Below the pieces are notes generated by a model. The model did not search any database and was not told the DNA's origin. It worked only from the letters and a program-made list of their open reading frames with translations. The position numbers were made by a program, and so were the translations under genes. Shown piece after piece: positions 32,801 through 43,962 of a stretch of 64,000 bases of DNA. The stretch's first letter is position 1. Every line of letters starts with the position of its first letter. This DNA comes from Phytophthora colocasiae. Taxonomy: Eukaryota > Oomycota > Peronosporomycetes > Peronosporales > Peronosporaceae. The stretch covers positions 1,612,001-1,676,000 of the forward strand of contig JAGKQI010000052.1 of assembly GCA_018806915.1 (NCBI GenBank). Direction: 5' to 3'.

Positions 32801-35800
32801 GGGAAAATCTATGGAGCTCGAGGTTACGGAGCTCGAGGTACCAAAAAATCATATGTGTTGACCAAAATAAAAATAGTCAACTCAAATTTTTATTTTATTG
32901 CAAATGAATTAAATCCGACAGTTATTGTCAAAGGGTTAATACGATATTTAATTCGGAGAATTGGGCAAACCAGATGAAGCTTAGTATGTCGCTGTTGTAC
33001 GTGAACTCCATTAAAACGTATAATACTGTAGCGCGAAGAAGTATTTTTATCACAGTCAGTTTTGTAAACAACTCACAGGATCATTTCTCGGTTGCTTGCA
33101 AGGCTAATTAGGGCTGTTGACGATACTTTTGAATTATCGGATTGCTTTGGATAGGTGAGCACGGGGCCGAAGAACTGTGAACTGTGCATCAACATCGCTT
33201 ATTTGAGTATAATCCATTGTAGTGTGAGTTATTCGCTAAGCTTCGGCTGTGTGCGCTATAAGGCTGGCTACCTGTAGTAGTTTTTTGCTTTTATTTGCAA
33301 TAAAAACTAAACATTACCCACCTTGGTTCACGGAGATTAACTACAACTATTGGCAATCTGAAAGAAATGGCAAATAAACGAGAGGAGACTACTGTAAGTG
33401 GAGACGTTGAACAAACAGTAGCGTAAGCACAAATAGACAATGCGATTCTTAGCTTTCCTTCAAACAAAAGAACAAATTCGTAATGCAATGTCATATATTT
33501 GCGAAACTTTACAGCAAAGTCTTTCTTTCTGTAAATTCTTCCGTAACTCTTAGAAATGCCCACGGCTAGCGTACCCCCATGCCCGAGGTGGCAGGTAATC
33601 CGGAAAGTAAGACGTCTCTGATTCGTTGCCTTCATCGCTTTGGCCTTGGTTTAAAGCAACTCTCAATGGCGGAAGTTGAGTGACTGGTTCAGTGGCATTT
33701 TCGAAGAAGGAGTTAGTAGACGTGAGTAGCTCCGTAAATGTTGGCTGTGTAGTTGGTGGGGTCGCTGGATGATTAAGGTCGACACGCTCGCTGAAAGTTG
33801 CATCTCTGGCCGTGCCTGAACTGCCGTGATTTTTCTTGTGCGATTTTGTCTTACGTTTCTTGGACTTCTTGGATTGTAGTGGGGCTGGTTCTAACACTCT
33901 TGCTCTCGAGTCCTCTGCGATGCCACGACGAGTCAGCCAGTGAGCATGGAAGTCTTGAACCTGTAGCTTCTTTTGTCGATTAGATTTCACAATCTCGATG
34001 ATCTCATGCACACAGGGTCTTCCATTTGTGCGGCGGAAAGTACCAGTACAGGGTGCGATCGATCTTTTCTTGGTAACAATTTTCACAGCCTGTTTCCACA
34101 AATTTGCGGTTTCGTTCAAAGCGTATCTGCTGATGAACATTACTACCGCCGAGTACTGATCGTCTTGTAAGATGTGCGAAATTTTCCCAACATCTCGCTC
34201 GATATCTAAACTGGTGTTCTTGATACAAGTTCATGGCAGCAGTTTCTCAAAAGCAGTCAGCAAATTTCCTTTAGACGACTCCAGCCATCTCTTGCACTTC
34301 GAGTGTGTACCTTCGACTGGAGACGTGTCACGATAGCCGAAATGCAAATATTGCGAAGTCCAGCAGCGCACAACTTTTGTCTTGTATTTCCACCAGTGAA
34401 GATCGAGATAGTCTGCAAGTTCCGAGTTACACGACCGAATTTCCGCGCAGCACTTTACAAACTCTTCCTCATTCGACGAATCAGCAGCCTTGTAGAACAA
34501 ATTCATAAATTCGCTGGTCTCAATAGTTTTCTCGTACTTGTCTTGTCCAGGAGCAGGGTTCGGATTCTCAAGTTGGCCAAGAACTGTCCGGGTTTTGGCA
34601 AGAACATTTCGGTCCATATGCCACCGACAGACGAGAGCAGGGACATCAGGAAACATTTGATCCAGCGCATTCATACAAGCTTGGTCGCGATCGGTGAGAA
34701 TAATTGATGGCTTCGAAATATTGTATGATTCAAGCATCTCTTTCAGCTGTTGTAAAGCCCAGAGGAAATCTTCTTCTTTTTCACCGGGTAAAAAACATTG
34801 GGCAATTGGCAACACAGTGTTCATGTTGGTCATAGCAATGATGTTCAGTAGTGGTAGATCGGAATTATTAGTCTTGTATGTGCAATCCATAACCATGACG
34901 TTAGAATTCCAAGCGTAAAATTCCTTGATTCCTGGGTGTGACCAAAACAAAGCCCGGAGTCTAGAGGTTGCTTTGTCTACATCAACCTTAAAAAAAAGTT
35001 GTGCTCTTCCAATTTCTTTAGCAGCAACTCAGTCGGTGTGTCGTCAGCCAGTGCCTCCCGACGACTTGAATTTTTCTTGTTCGACACATCTTTCGCGATA
35101 ATTGCTGTATCCGGATCAGCACTTCTAATTGTAGCAACAACCACTTGAGGTGACACACCGACAGCTGTCTGAGCAGCAACTAAGTCTGTGTGAGACAAGT
35201 CCGACGACGTCAAACGTTCCATGTCACGACGGCGATGACCGGGGTGAAAGCTCGGGTCACGAGAGGCGGGGTGGTTGTGGATGTTGGATCCATTAAGATG
35301 GACTATTTTCCAACTTCCGGTCACATTGTTCGCATCGACCGCTTCAATACGAATCTTCATCTTGCACCCAATTTTGCTTGTTCCCCGTTGTGTACGAACT
35401 CGATCTTCCTCTCGGATGTGACGTGTGTTCTTGGTTTTTCCGTAGTGGTCGCATTGGAAATCACGTTGTCGAATTTCTTTTGCCTTGTTTTTCTTGTTAT
35501 GGGCCTTTGTCACGTCAATAACTTGGCGCCGATTCCACTCGTGAAGGGCAGTCTCTGCCTCTTCATAAGAGTCAAATACTTGTTCCGGAGGTGGCGGAAT
35601 GATGTAGCTCGAGGTTGTTGGTGGAGGTGGTGCCGATGTTGGTGTTGAAGCCATAATCAAATAATGAATGCACTTGAAAAGAGCAAAACTCAAAGGCAAA
35701 TGTAGGTTTCACGCCTTGTTTTACAGGCCACGTGAGTTTCATAACCAAATATTGAAAAGGAGGCCATGTGGGTTTCGTAACCGAATACTGAAAAGTAGCA

Positions 35801-36046
35801 AAACATCTCATGAGTATGCGATGCAGCATACATTTAACTAATGGATCCATAATAAACACCAAAGTACTCTTAGAATAACCACTACTCATTGAATAACCGC
35901 TAGAATATTCACTAGAATAACCGCTATGAGGTAATTAATTCATTTGCAATAAAATAAAAATTTGTGTTGACTATTTTTATTTTGGTCAACACATATGATT
36001 TTTTGGTACCTCGAGCTCCGTAACCTCGAGCTCCATAGATTTTCCC
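32801..36046 (-). mobile_element. Mutator-like element (MULE) with 112-bp TIRs
   Basis: Bases 32801-32912 and 35935-36046 are inverted copies that differ at one visible position (TCAACTCAAA versus TCAACACAAA). The ends are GGGAAAATC...GATTTTCCC. The flanks carry CAGCAGAG on both sides (32793-32800 and 36047-36054), an 8-bp target-site duplication in the range known for MULEs. Each TIR contains a doubled motif GGAGCTCGAGGT(T/A)AC. Total length 3246 bp; the transposase gene runs on the minus strand. Matching TIRs and an intact duplication indicate a fairly recent insertion, although the transposase frame is broken. Confidence 0.93.
33550..35699 (-). pseudogene. MULE transposase (FAR1-like zinc domain, MULE core, SWIM-like end)
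   Basis: Frame 1 (35699-34977; likely start MASTPTSAP at 35654) holds a FAR1-type DNA-binding region: FDSYEEAETALHEWNRRQV, FQCDHYGK, IGCKMKI, NIHNHP. Frame 2 (34974-34231) holds the catalytic core: MVMDCTYKTN (first Asp), ILTDRDQACMNAL (second Asp), VCRWHMDRNV, and VEGTHSKCK with a later acidic residue. The same frame continues from 34228 to 33550 after a TGA (34233-34231): SRYALNETANLWK, then a SWIM-like CTGTFRRTNGRPCVHEI. The shift between frames 1 and 2 falls at a run of eight A (plus strand, about 34990); one extra base would restore the frame. The nonsense codon makes it inactive unless it is recoded. Confidence 0.88.
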
Positions 36047-36403
36047 CAGCAGAGCAGTAGAAATTTTCACATTCTACGGTGAGATCTCACCGAGCCAATC
36101 AGCGGCGCGCAAATATCACGGTGAGATCTCACCATATTTTGTTTTGACCAATCATATGCTTGAATTGTTTTTGACCAATCATACGAGTGCTAATGTTATT
36201 ACACTTGTCCAGTTTGGACAAGTACAAGTGTAATAAGAAAGCTTTTCTACATGGACATTTGATGGACAGCATCTCTGTCTCCACCTGGAGATATCAATTT
36301 AGAGCTACTTCTCTACCTTCATAAATTAATATTCGTGTCCTCGAACTTTATAATATAAGACCAAAAAGACCACGAGGAAGAAGAAGAAGAAGGCGACGGT
36401 TCC
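36047..36403. promoter_or_regulatory. Upstream region of syntaxin with palindromes and CCAAT
   Basis: The perfect palindrome GGTGAGATCTCACC occurs twice (36078-36091, 36120-36133), flanking a CCAAT sequence (about 36096). Further down, 36196-36208 is the exact reverse complement of 36224-36236, with a nested inverted pair (36203-36211, 36215-36223). All lie 170-330 bp before the syntaxin ATG. They look like protein-binding sites or a cruciform; the factor is unknown. Confidence 0.5.
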
Positions 36404-37148
36404 ATGAGCTTCGCGGATTTCACTAACGGGGCGATGCCCACGGCCTCCACTTCCTCCGCCTCCCTGTCTCTACCTTCCTCACAGGCTCGTCAAGCTGTCG
36501 AAGGAGCTACACTGAAGCTGGAGCAGTTTCAGCGTCAAGTTCTCGCGATTAAACGCGCTTCTACTGCAACTGGCTCCGTGGATGAAGACTTGCACGACCG
36601 AATCCGCTTCGCCTGTCTGTTACAGGAGGAAATTGCTAAAGCTCTTGCTCGTGTCCCTGCAGACGCAGCGAATTCGCTAATTAAGCGGAAGTTGTGCAAG
36701 GACTTTGAGAGTATTTCGACCCAATTGGAGACGGCGGTGCTTCGAGTCTCTGCGCGAGAGCAGGAACAGCAACAGGCTCTGAAGGACCAGCAACAGGATG
36801 GACGAATCGTGGCTGAACATCAGGGACAGGTCTTTGAGTTTGCAGAGCTGGAGAACGAGATCGCGCACAATGAGGCGCTCATTGAGGAGCGCGAGCAGGA
36901 CATCAACAAGATCCACCAGAGCGTCGCTCAGGTGAACGAGATCTTCCGAGACTTAGCAGCGATTGTGCAGGACCAACAGGGAGCAATTGACGATATCGAG
37001 ACGCACGTGCATGAGAGTATGCAACAGACCCAACAGGGACTGGATGAAGTGAAGAAGGCGTCGGATGCGCAAGGGTACTGCACGATTCAATAGGTAGAAG
37101 AGACGAAGCAGAAGGCTACAGGTAAGATACCACTTAAAATTCATGTTT
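36404..37148 (+). pseudogene. Qa-SNARE syntaxin (endosomal type), truncated
   Basis: ATG 36404 opens 229 codons. There is an N-terminal helical bundle (residues 25-130: QARQAVEGATLKLEQFQRQV, RIRFACLLQEEIAKAL), a spacer rich in Gln, then a SNARE motif (about 160-222: IEEREQDINKIHQSVAQVNE, IFRDLAAIVQDQQGAIDDIE). A TAG at 37091-37093 ends the frame right after the SNARE motif; in the same frame VEETKQKATG follows and a GTAAGA donor at about 37121. The exon for the membrane anchor is absent because the inverted helicase copy begins at 37149. The protein would lack its tail anchor. The duplication breakpoint probably cut the gene. Similar to syntaxin-7/12 or Pep12. Confidence 0.75.
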
Positions 37149-39613
37149 TTATTGTTTCTTACGCGCCAGGAAGCGTGCACGAGCCGCAGCGATGGCGTCC
37201 GCAGTCACTTCAACAGGCTTCGAAGATGACGACGTCCCTTCTGGCTTATTGACACTCTTCTGAGCTTCTTTCTCTTCATTCATCGCCTCTTTTGGAGGTT
37301 TACGTCCACACAAAGCGAAGAGCTGCGCAGTCGAGATGTTGTTCAGCTTGTTTCTGCTGTACTGGTCGAGCCAACGACGCTCCACGGCCAACGCACCGCG
37401 CATGAACGGCTTACTGGTAACTACCAGCTCTTGGTACACGCAAAACTCGGGCGGTGCTACATAGCACATGGCTGACAGAGGATGGAACTGCACTAACTGC
37501 GCTGCTTCACCTTCTTCATGGTGCATCAGTCGATATACCGTCTCCATCGTACATCGACGTGCTGCATTCATGAAAAATCCCGCACAGAGAGCTTGACGAA
37601 GTCGATCATCCAGTGAAACATCCACTCGTCTCTCTTGCTCCTTCCTTATCTCCTTAACAGCGTCCAGATCACGGCGAGGCAGTGAGTCGATGATACCACG
37701 AAGCTGCTTCACAATTGACCCAGCCATCGTCAGAGCACGTAGGCGAAGGTGACGATCATCGCACCAACGCTCCAGATCCCGACGGTGGCCTTCACACTGA
37801 CGCGACCTTGCTTCAAATGCTCTTAGTAACAGTCGATACGTGAGTTGGTCTCCATCTTCATGTAAAAGCCCGTCGTCCTTCAACTGCTGCATGCGATGCT
37901 CCCAATCCGGTTCGTCATCTTCCTCGCGTTCACTACGCTGTCGGTTCTTGCCTTGATGACGAGCCTCAACAAAGACGTTCTCGACTGAAAGCATCGCCAC
38001 CACTTGAGTCATTTCGTGACTGCAATCCAATACAAGCGATTCCACTACAGCACGCGAGAGTTTCGGCTCCAACGGGAAGGCAGACATTAGTTTACCGAGA
38101 GGAGTAACTTCTCCAGTAGCATCCAAAGCTCCAAGCACGTACAACTGCTTTAACGCGTCCAGCAACGAGTCCTCGTCTGGTGGATCCAAGTATTGAAACC
38201 CCAACACATCTTGGATACCGAGGAGCTTCAGATACAGCACGGTATTCGCCAGGTTCGTGCGTTGGATCTCCGGTACGGTTTCTTGAGCCATCTCCTCGTA
38301 CGAAGCCTTGTTGTAAAGTCGGTAGCATTTTCCAGAGGCTGTTGCTGTGCAGAAACCTTGGAGATCGGCACCACCACTAGCGACTCCATCTGCCGAACCG
38401 GGTTGTACACTTTCTGCTTGGTGAAGCCGCAGTCCACAACGTACCGGACCCCGTCGATGGTCAGTGATGTCTCCGCGATATTCGTAGCGACAATCACCTT
38501 GCGGACTCGATCCATCGGGACAGCATCAAAGATCTCCCGTTGCTTCCGCCCTTGCAACGCCCCGTACAGCGGCAAAACACGCAACTCCATTCTGTCGCTT
38601 CTTCTCTCCTGTTCTCGATACAGCGCTCGAATTTGACCACATGCGTCTTCGATTTCACGTTGACCCGTCAGGAAGACCAGGACATGTCCAGGTTCCTCGC
38701 TATTGTGCACTTGCATCGTCGTCTCCACCGCAGCACGAACGTAAGTCGACAACGGACCTCGATGTCCCATGATTTGCCTCTGCTTAGAATGGAAGATGTC
38801 CACGGGAAACACGCGTCCAGGGATCTTCACAACTGGACAAGGCTTCACCTTAATCTGCTTCTTCTTACTGGACGTTGATTCTCCAAAGAAATCTGCGAAC
38901 CGATCGGCATCCAACGTGGCGGACGTGATGAGAACTCGGAACTCCGGTCTTCTGCTCATAACCTGCTTCAGTAGTCCGAACAACAGGTCGGTATGGATAC
39001 TGCGCTCGTGGGCTTCGTCCAACATCACGACGCTGTATTTCTCCAGCAACGGGTCGCTCAGACACTCGCGAACGAGCACTCCATCTGTCAAGAACTTGAG
39101 TTTCGTCTGTGCACTGCAACGAGACTCGAACCTGATGGAATAACCTACGAGTCCGTCACCTCCGACACTTGTGTGCATTTCCTCAGCCACTCGTTGAGCT
39201 ACGGAGACAGTAGCGACTCGTCTGGGCTGCGTAATGGCGATGCATTTGGCAGTCTCTGTATCATCACGTTTCGAGCTGGTATATGCTCCACAGGCGTGTA
39301 AATACTGCGGGAGTTGAGTGGTTTTACCAGATCCTGTTTCACCAACACAAACCACCACTTGATTCTCTGTGAGAGCGTCTAGAAGCTCCTCGCGATGCGC
39401 CAAAGCAGGTAGAGGGACCTTCGGAGATGCATGTGTAGATTTCGTCTCCCGAGCGCTAGAAAAGTCGGATTTAGACGTGGATTGGCGACGATACTGAGAA
39501 GATACAGAGGAAGGTGACGTCGTATGACCGTGTCGGCGAGAAGATCGGGAACGGCTACGGGAGCGCGACCGCGAACGGTGTCGCTTCCTACCGCTGTCTT
39601 TGTAGCTACCCAT
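37149..39613 (-). pseudogene. DEAH-box helicase, broken duplicate (copy B)
   Basis: Inverted, near-identical copy of the helicase at 25.5-28.0 kb. It starts MGSYKDSGRKRHRS (two extra residues relative to copy A), and motifs I, II, III and V are intact. A 22-bp loss near 38341-38344 removes motif VI (QRAGRAGRT) and shifts the frame, so translation ends about 460 residues in; the rest is open again from 38291 down to 37149 and keeps the original frame. A few substitutions (C to R, A to V and others) and a small Lys loss near the linker are visible. Without motif VI the core cannot couple ATP hydrolysis, so this copy is inactive. Confidence 0.92.
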
Positions 39614-39714
39614 TGATGACTTTGACTAATTAGATATTGGAAAATATACATTCATGGAGGTATAACTTCAACTTGTTGAAAGCTTTTCAGTGAAAAGGTG
39701 CCAACCGTCCAAGC

Positions 39715-40157
39715 CTAGAAGTACGTATATCATGTGTGCAAGAAGTCGAGGAACTGGCCGTCGGGACCTACGAGATACATTGGTCCACCAGGTAATCTTC
39801 ATCGTCGTCGTCGTCGCCGTCTTCGTTCTCGTCCGCCTTGGAGAAGTAGACGCGGTAGGAGTCACTTGGTCACGAGTACCTGTGAGCATCTTGAATTTTG
39901 GGTGGAAGTCGCCCTTGTAGGCCTTCATCTGGACGATCGTGTCGCCATTCGGGTCGCCCGTCACGAACAAAGGTACACCTCAGGGTTGTTCTTCTCCTCC
40001 AGTTTGTCCAGTACGTCGCCAATACGCGCCAGATCATTTGGACAGATGTCTGGGCAGTGAGTGAATCCGAAGTACAGCAACGAGAACTTGTCTCGGAACG
40101 ATGCGTCGGTCACGCCCCATATCGCAGTCTACGAGCGTCCACGGTCCATGTCACCGT
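39715..40157 (-). pseudogene. SCO1/2 fragment, 5'-truncated (copy B)
   Basis: Corresponds to the last exon of SCO1 only. It reads through QMKAYKGDFHPKFKMLTGTRD, having the AAG codon where copy A has TAG, and shows the YFGFTHCPDIC region (minus strand, about 40085-40035) across small frame breaks. The conserved His of the D-H-S-I segment is lost by a short deletion (GACCAATGTAT instead of GACCAC...ATG). The presequence, membrane span and LGGP region are absent. Together with copy A, no intact SCO1 exists in this window. Confidence 0.8.
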
Positions 40158-41199
40158 TGAGGTTACTGTACTAACAATGCGTTTAATTTACAGACAAAAG
40201 GGCTCTGCAGAGTCTGAAGACGGTGTCGTGCTACATGTAGTGTACTTCAAAGTTGTACACAACGCCGTTGCCCAGGGAATGTTTTCATCAATCGATTCGG
40301 TGCGTGTTGCGTTCCTGCCGGCTATGCCTTACTTCCAGCGGATCTGTGAATTTGTGTTAACTGTTTCACGAGGTGGTTTTCTCCAACAAACAACATACTG
40401 TAAGTCTCGACAACCATGTACATGTCCTACGTCGTGCATGCATGTTGATGCCAGGCAAGCACAATTGCTTTGAAGCTCAAGTACTGAGATTGAGCAAATT
40501 TCAAATGGTTAACTTATCCAAACATCTTCAAAATGGAGCAACTTTGGACTCGAGTGGATTGAAAATGTGGTCGTCATAAGTACATGTAGTACTCCGGTAC
40601 ATGTAAGTCGATAAATCTGCAGTCAGCTTTATCGAGCGAAACAGTGAGTTGCTGCAAGCATGTCCATTGCTTACGAGCACATAACTGTCAATAGACACTG
40701 TCCATTGGACAGGCAGGAAGCACCATACTCGGTGCCGGTAGGGGAGCCTTGGTACTATCAATGCACACAGCAAGAACGCGATCACTTCCGCTTGCTGGAA
40801 TGTTGCAGTGGCGTGAACAACTCGAAGTACGGTACCGCTGCAATGCTTCACGCGTGAGATGCGGCTTCATTGAAGCCTTCAACACGTAGATCGGGTTCCA
40901 CATTTCCATACGTTAACATGATCGCGTGTACATGTACCCGGGCAACAGCGCAAAACCAACCCAACACGGCCGCATATTTTTATTTTAGGAAAGGATAGAT
41001 TCTATCCGATAGAACCGTCCTTTGTCTTTGAGATCTGTTCGTGCATTACATAACCCCAATCTAATCCCCATAGCAAAATTCGATGAACATAACCTGCAGC
41101 AACACTTCCAATGTTGCAATCCCGCACTCTCGGTGATTTGAGATTCTCCGCACATTTCGCGTTCCGACCTCCGTTTGGCATCCGGTTGCTTGGCTGGTC
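40158..41199. other. Intergenic region between duplication edge and transporter 2
   Basis: About 1 kb. Short frames on both strands lack domains and overlap each other. No repeat longer than about 12 bp was noticed. The end nearest 41199 includes the 5' flank of the second transporter. Confidence 0.4.
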
Positions 41200-43731
41200 A
41201 TGGCCTCCATCACTCATGGCCAGAGTCGGAAGACGGATCTTCCTCCTTCACGCGCGTTCCTACTCAGCAGAGGCCCCATGCAGTCCGACTCAAAACCCGA
41301 CGTCAGTTCGTTCAATGCTCACCCTCTTACCAAGTTCGCCAACTCGTTAATGTATGGCGCCGTCAATGCGGTTCGAGCCATCCCGACCATGTACGGCTAC
41401 GCCGCGATCATCTTCAGCCATCCGACCTTCTTCCACCACATGCCGGCGCTGTCCAAGCTCGTCCTTTTCTCCAGTGCCATCCACCAGCTCATGTTCACGT
41501 TGATGAGTTCGCTACCGTTCGCTATCGGCCAAGTGCAGAACGTAGGGTTAATCTTCCTCAGTGCCATGGCTACTTCGATCTGCAACTCCCTAAATGACAA
41601 CGACGATGAAGATGTGACGGCTGAAGCGAAAATTGCCACTACAATTGTCACCATCGGAGTTGCGACGGCATCACTAGGCGTTTGTCTCGTTCTAATGGGC
41701 CGTTTCAAGCTGGCTGGACTCGCTTCGTACCTGCCGATGCCCGTGATCGGTGGCTACCTCGCGTACACAGGTATCTTCTGTCTCTTTGCCGGGTTCGCGA
41801 TCAGTACGGGACTTGTGGTGAACGATTTCTCGTCGATGCTGGAAGCGTTCAAGGACACTCACAACGTTGTTCTTTGTGTACCTGGATTCCTCGGTGGCGT
41901 CTTACTTCTCGTGATCTCCAAGACTTTCAAGAACCCGTTCGCACTGTCAACAGCAATTGTAGCGATGCCCGTAGTGTTCTTCCTGGTTCTAGTTGCTGGA
42001 AGCGTCTCGCTCGATGAAGCACGAGATAGCGGATGGATCGAAACATCGGAGAAATCCGCTTCTATATCGGAAATCATCAGCCTCTACGACGCCTCTCTCG
42101 TTCACTGGGGACAGATCCCCCGACAGGTCGGTACGTGGCTCGGTATGGTGTTGATCGTCGCCTTCACGTCCAGTTTGGATGTCGTCGCTATCGAGATCGA
42201 CATGGGGCGTAAACTCAACAGCAACCACGAGCTAAAGACTGTCGGGTGGTCGAACATCGTCAGTGGCCTGTTCGGAGGCTACACAGGCTCGTACAACTTC
42301 GAACAGACTATCTTCACGTGCCGGTCCAAGACTAACTCCCGTATCGTCGGCGCGGTTGTCATTTTGGCGGAGCTAGCGATTGTCGCGATCCCCGTGTCCG
42401 TGATGAGTCACGTACCAGCCTTCTTCGTGGCTGCTACGCTCATCTTTGTGGCTTTAGACCTCATGCTTGAATGGCTGGTGCTCTCCTACCAGAAAATGGA
42501 TCTGCGTGAGTGCGCTGTGGTGTGGTTAACCTTTCTGGCCATCAACTTCTTCTCCCTTGAACTGGGTGTTGTAGCCGGTGTGGGCGTTGCCGCTTTTAAT
42601 TTTATGATCAGCTACGTCCGAGTTCCCGTCATCAACGCACGTCCTCTTGCGCGAGGTCTTCGTCCGAACTTTGGTGAAAGTGCCGTGACACGCTTTTCCG
42701 TTGCGGTGCCGAACTTCGGGGAGAGTTCAATGAGTTTCCGTCCCAACGCGTCGGTGGGAGCACGCAACCTGGCTCAAAGCACCGGATTCAGTGTGAATAA
42801 CGCTGGTATTGTCCACTTCGAGTTCTGCGGGTTCCTGTTCTTCGGTTCTGCAGTGCAGATCCTCAATAGCGTTCAAAAGGGAGTGTACGTCCGCAAGAAT
42901 AGGCAGCCATGGGAAAGTGACGATGAGAGAGGAACGCAGCGCGAGTCCAGCTTCCTCCCGATCCGAGCGACCTGGAACACCCAAGTGGAATGTCTTGATG
43001 GAACTACTGCATCGGATGATAATGCCGTGCCAACTGAGTTCGTTGTCATGGACTTCACTCATGTCGCTGGAATGGATGCAACCGCTGCACGTAGCGCCTT
43101 CTCCATTTTGCACAACTACTGCAAGATCCACGGGATCCGCGTCGTCTTCTCTAATGTACGTCCTCAAGTGCGCAGTCTGCTGCTGAAGAACAAGGCTGCG
43201 ACTGAAGACTGTTTCTTCGCCACATCCGAATCAGCTCTGGAATTCTGTGCGAAACAACTGGTCCCCAATGCAAACGATTCCGTGAAGACTCAACGTCGTG
43301 GATACTCGAACGAACCCATTAGTCTGCTTCTCCACCGCTACTTAGGAGAACCGGACAACTCGCGATTGCTTCAGGGTGTTGATCGGTTCTTCACCAAGCG
43401 CCAAGTACCTGCCGGTCACGAGTTCTACCATGTTGCAGAGCAGTCCGATAACTTCTTCTTCCTTGCTCAAGGCTCCGTCAACCTGCTGGTGAATGAAGAC
43501 GGTAGTATGGACCCCAACCAGCCTCTTACCCAGCTACAGACCGTTCCACCTGGTTCCATGTTTGGCGAGGTTTTCTTCTTCAGTCAGCAGTCGAGACAGA
43601 CTGCAGCAACTGCGGCGGAAACTTCCATCATTTTTGAAATGACCCGCGCTCAGTTCGACGCCATGAAGGTGCAGGCCCCTACACTATCCGTCAGTTTCCT
43701 CGACGTGGTAGTACAGTCCATTCTCAAGTAG
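41200..43731 (+). CDS. SulP/SLC26 anion transporter with STAS and cNMP-binding domains (copy 2)
   Basis: Intronless, 843 residues, ATG 41200. Same order as copy 1: SulP membrane part (FKLAGLASYLPMPVIGGYLA, FGGYTGSYNFEQTIFTCRSK), a spacer of about 40 residues longer than copy 1 containing the repeated motif FRPNxGES/VPNFGES, STAS (VVMDFTHVAGMDATAARSAF), and a cNMP-binding fold (KRQVPAGHEFYHVAEQSDNF, VPPGSMFGEVFFFSQQSRQT). Overall similarity to copy 1 is high in the membrane part but clearly lower than between the two helicase copies, so this is an older duplication. A serine-rich N-terminus of 45 residues precedes the first span. Role as for copy 1. Confidence 0.9.
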   Translation: MASITHGQSRKTDLPPSRAFLLSRGPMQSDSKPDVSSFNAHPLTKFANSLMYGAVNAVRAIPTMYGYAAIIFSHPTFFHHMPALSKLVLFSSAIHQLMFTLMSSLPFAIGQVQNVGLIFLSAMATSICNSLNDNDDEDVTAEAKIATTIVTIGVATASLGVCLVLMGRFKLAGLASYLPMPVIGGYLAYTGIFCLFAGFAISTGLVVNDFSSMLEAFKDTHNVVLCVPGFLGGVLLLVISKTFKNPFALSTAIVAMPVVFFLVLVAGSVSLDEARDSGWIETSEKSASISEIISLYDASLVHWGQIPRQVGTWLGMVLIVAFTSSLDVVAIEIDMGRKLNSNHELKTVGWSNIVSGLFGGYTGSYNFEQTIFTCRSKTNSRIVGAVVILAELAIVAIPVSVMSHVPAFFVAATLIFVALDLMLEWLVLSYQKMDLRECAVVWLTFLAINFFSLELGVVAGVGVAAFNFMISYVRVPVINARPLARGLRPNFGESAVTRFSVAVPNFGESSMSFRPNASVGARNLAQSTGFSVNNAGIVHFEFCGFLFFGSAVQILNSVQKGVYVRKNRQPWESDDERGTQRESSFLPIRATWNTQVECLDGTTASDDNAVPTEFVVMDFTHVAGMDATAARSAFSILHNYCKIHGIRVVFSNVRPQVRSLLLKNKAATEDCFFATSESALEFCAKQLVPNANDSVKTQRRGYSNEPISLLLHRYLGEPDNSRLLQGVDRFFTKRQVPAGHEFYHVAEQSDNFFFLAQGSVNLLVNEDGSMDPNQPLTQLQTVPPGSMFGEVFFFSQQSRQTAATAAETSIIFEMTRAQFDAMKVQAPTLSVSFLDVVVQSILK

Positions 43732-43962
43732 CCGCTGGAAGCCACTTGACCAAAACAACCGTGTTACACCACGGTACACATCTACATTGACAATATAAAC
43801 CCCTTCTCTTTTTTAACGTTATTATATTGGTGTCCTGGTCAAGTTGAAGTGAACCAGCTTTATTGAAACGCTATGATTGGTCGAAAATCCCATCATTTTT
43901 TTGCCACCAAGTTCTCAGACCACACTTGACCAGCTAAATAGCGAACGTTTGACAGCGTCGAG

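Larger units (their letters stand above)
37149..40157 (-). repeat. Segmental duplication block, copy B (inverted)
   Basis: Inverted copy of 24858-27977. One edge lies at the helicase stop codon (37149), against the truncated syntaxin; the other lies in SCO1 exon 3 (about 40148-40157, ATGTCACCGT). The intergenic spacer between the two genes is also conserved, so this was a DNA-level copy and not retroposition. Confidence 0.85.
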
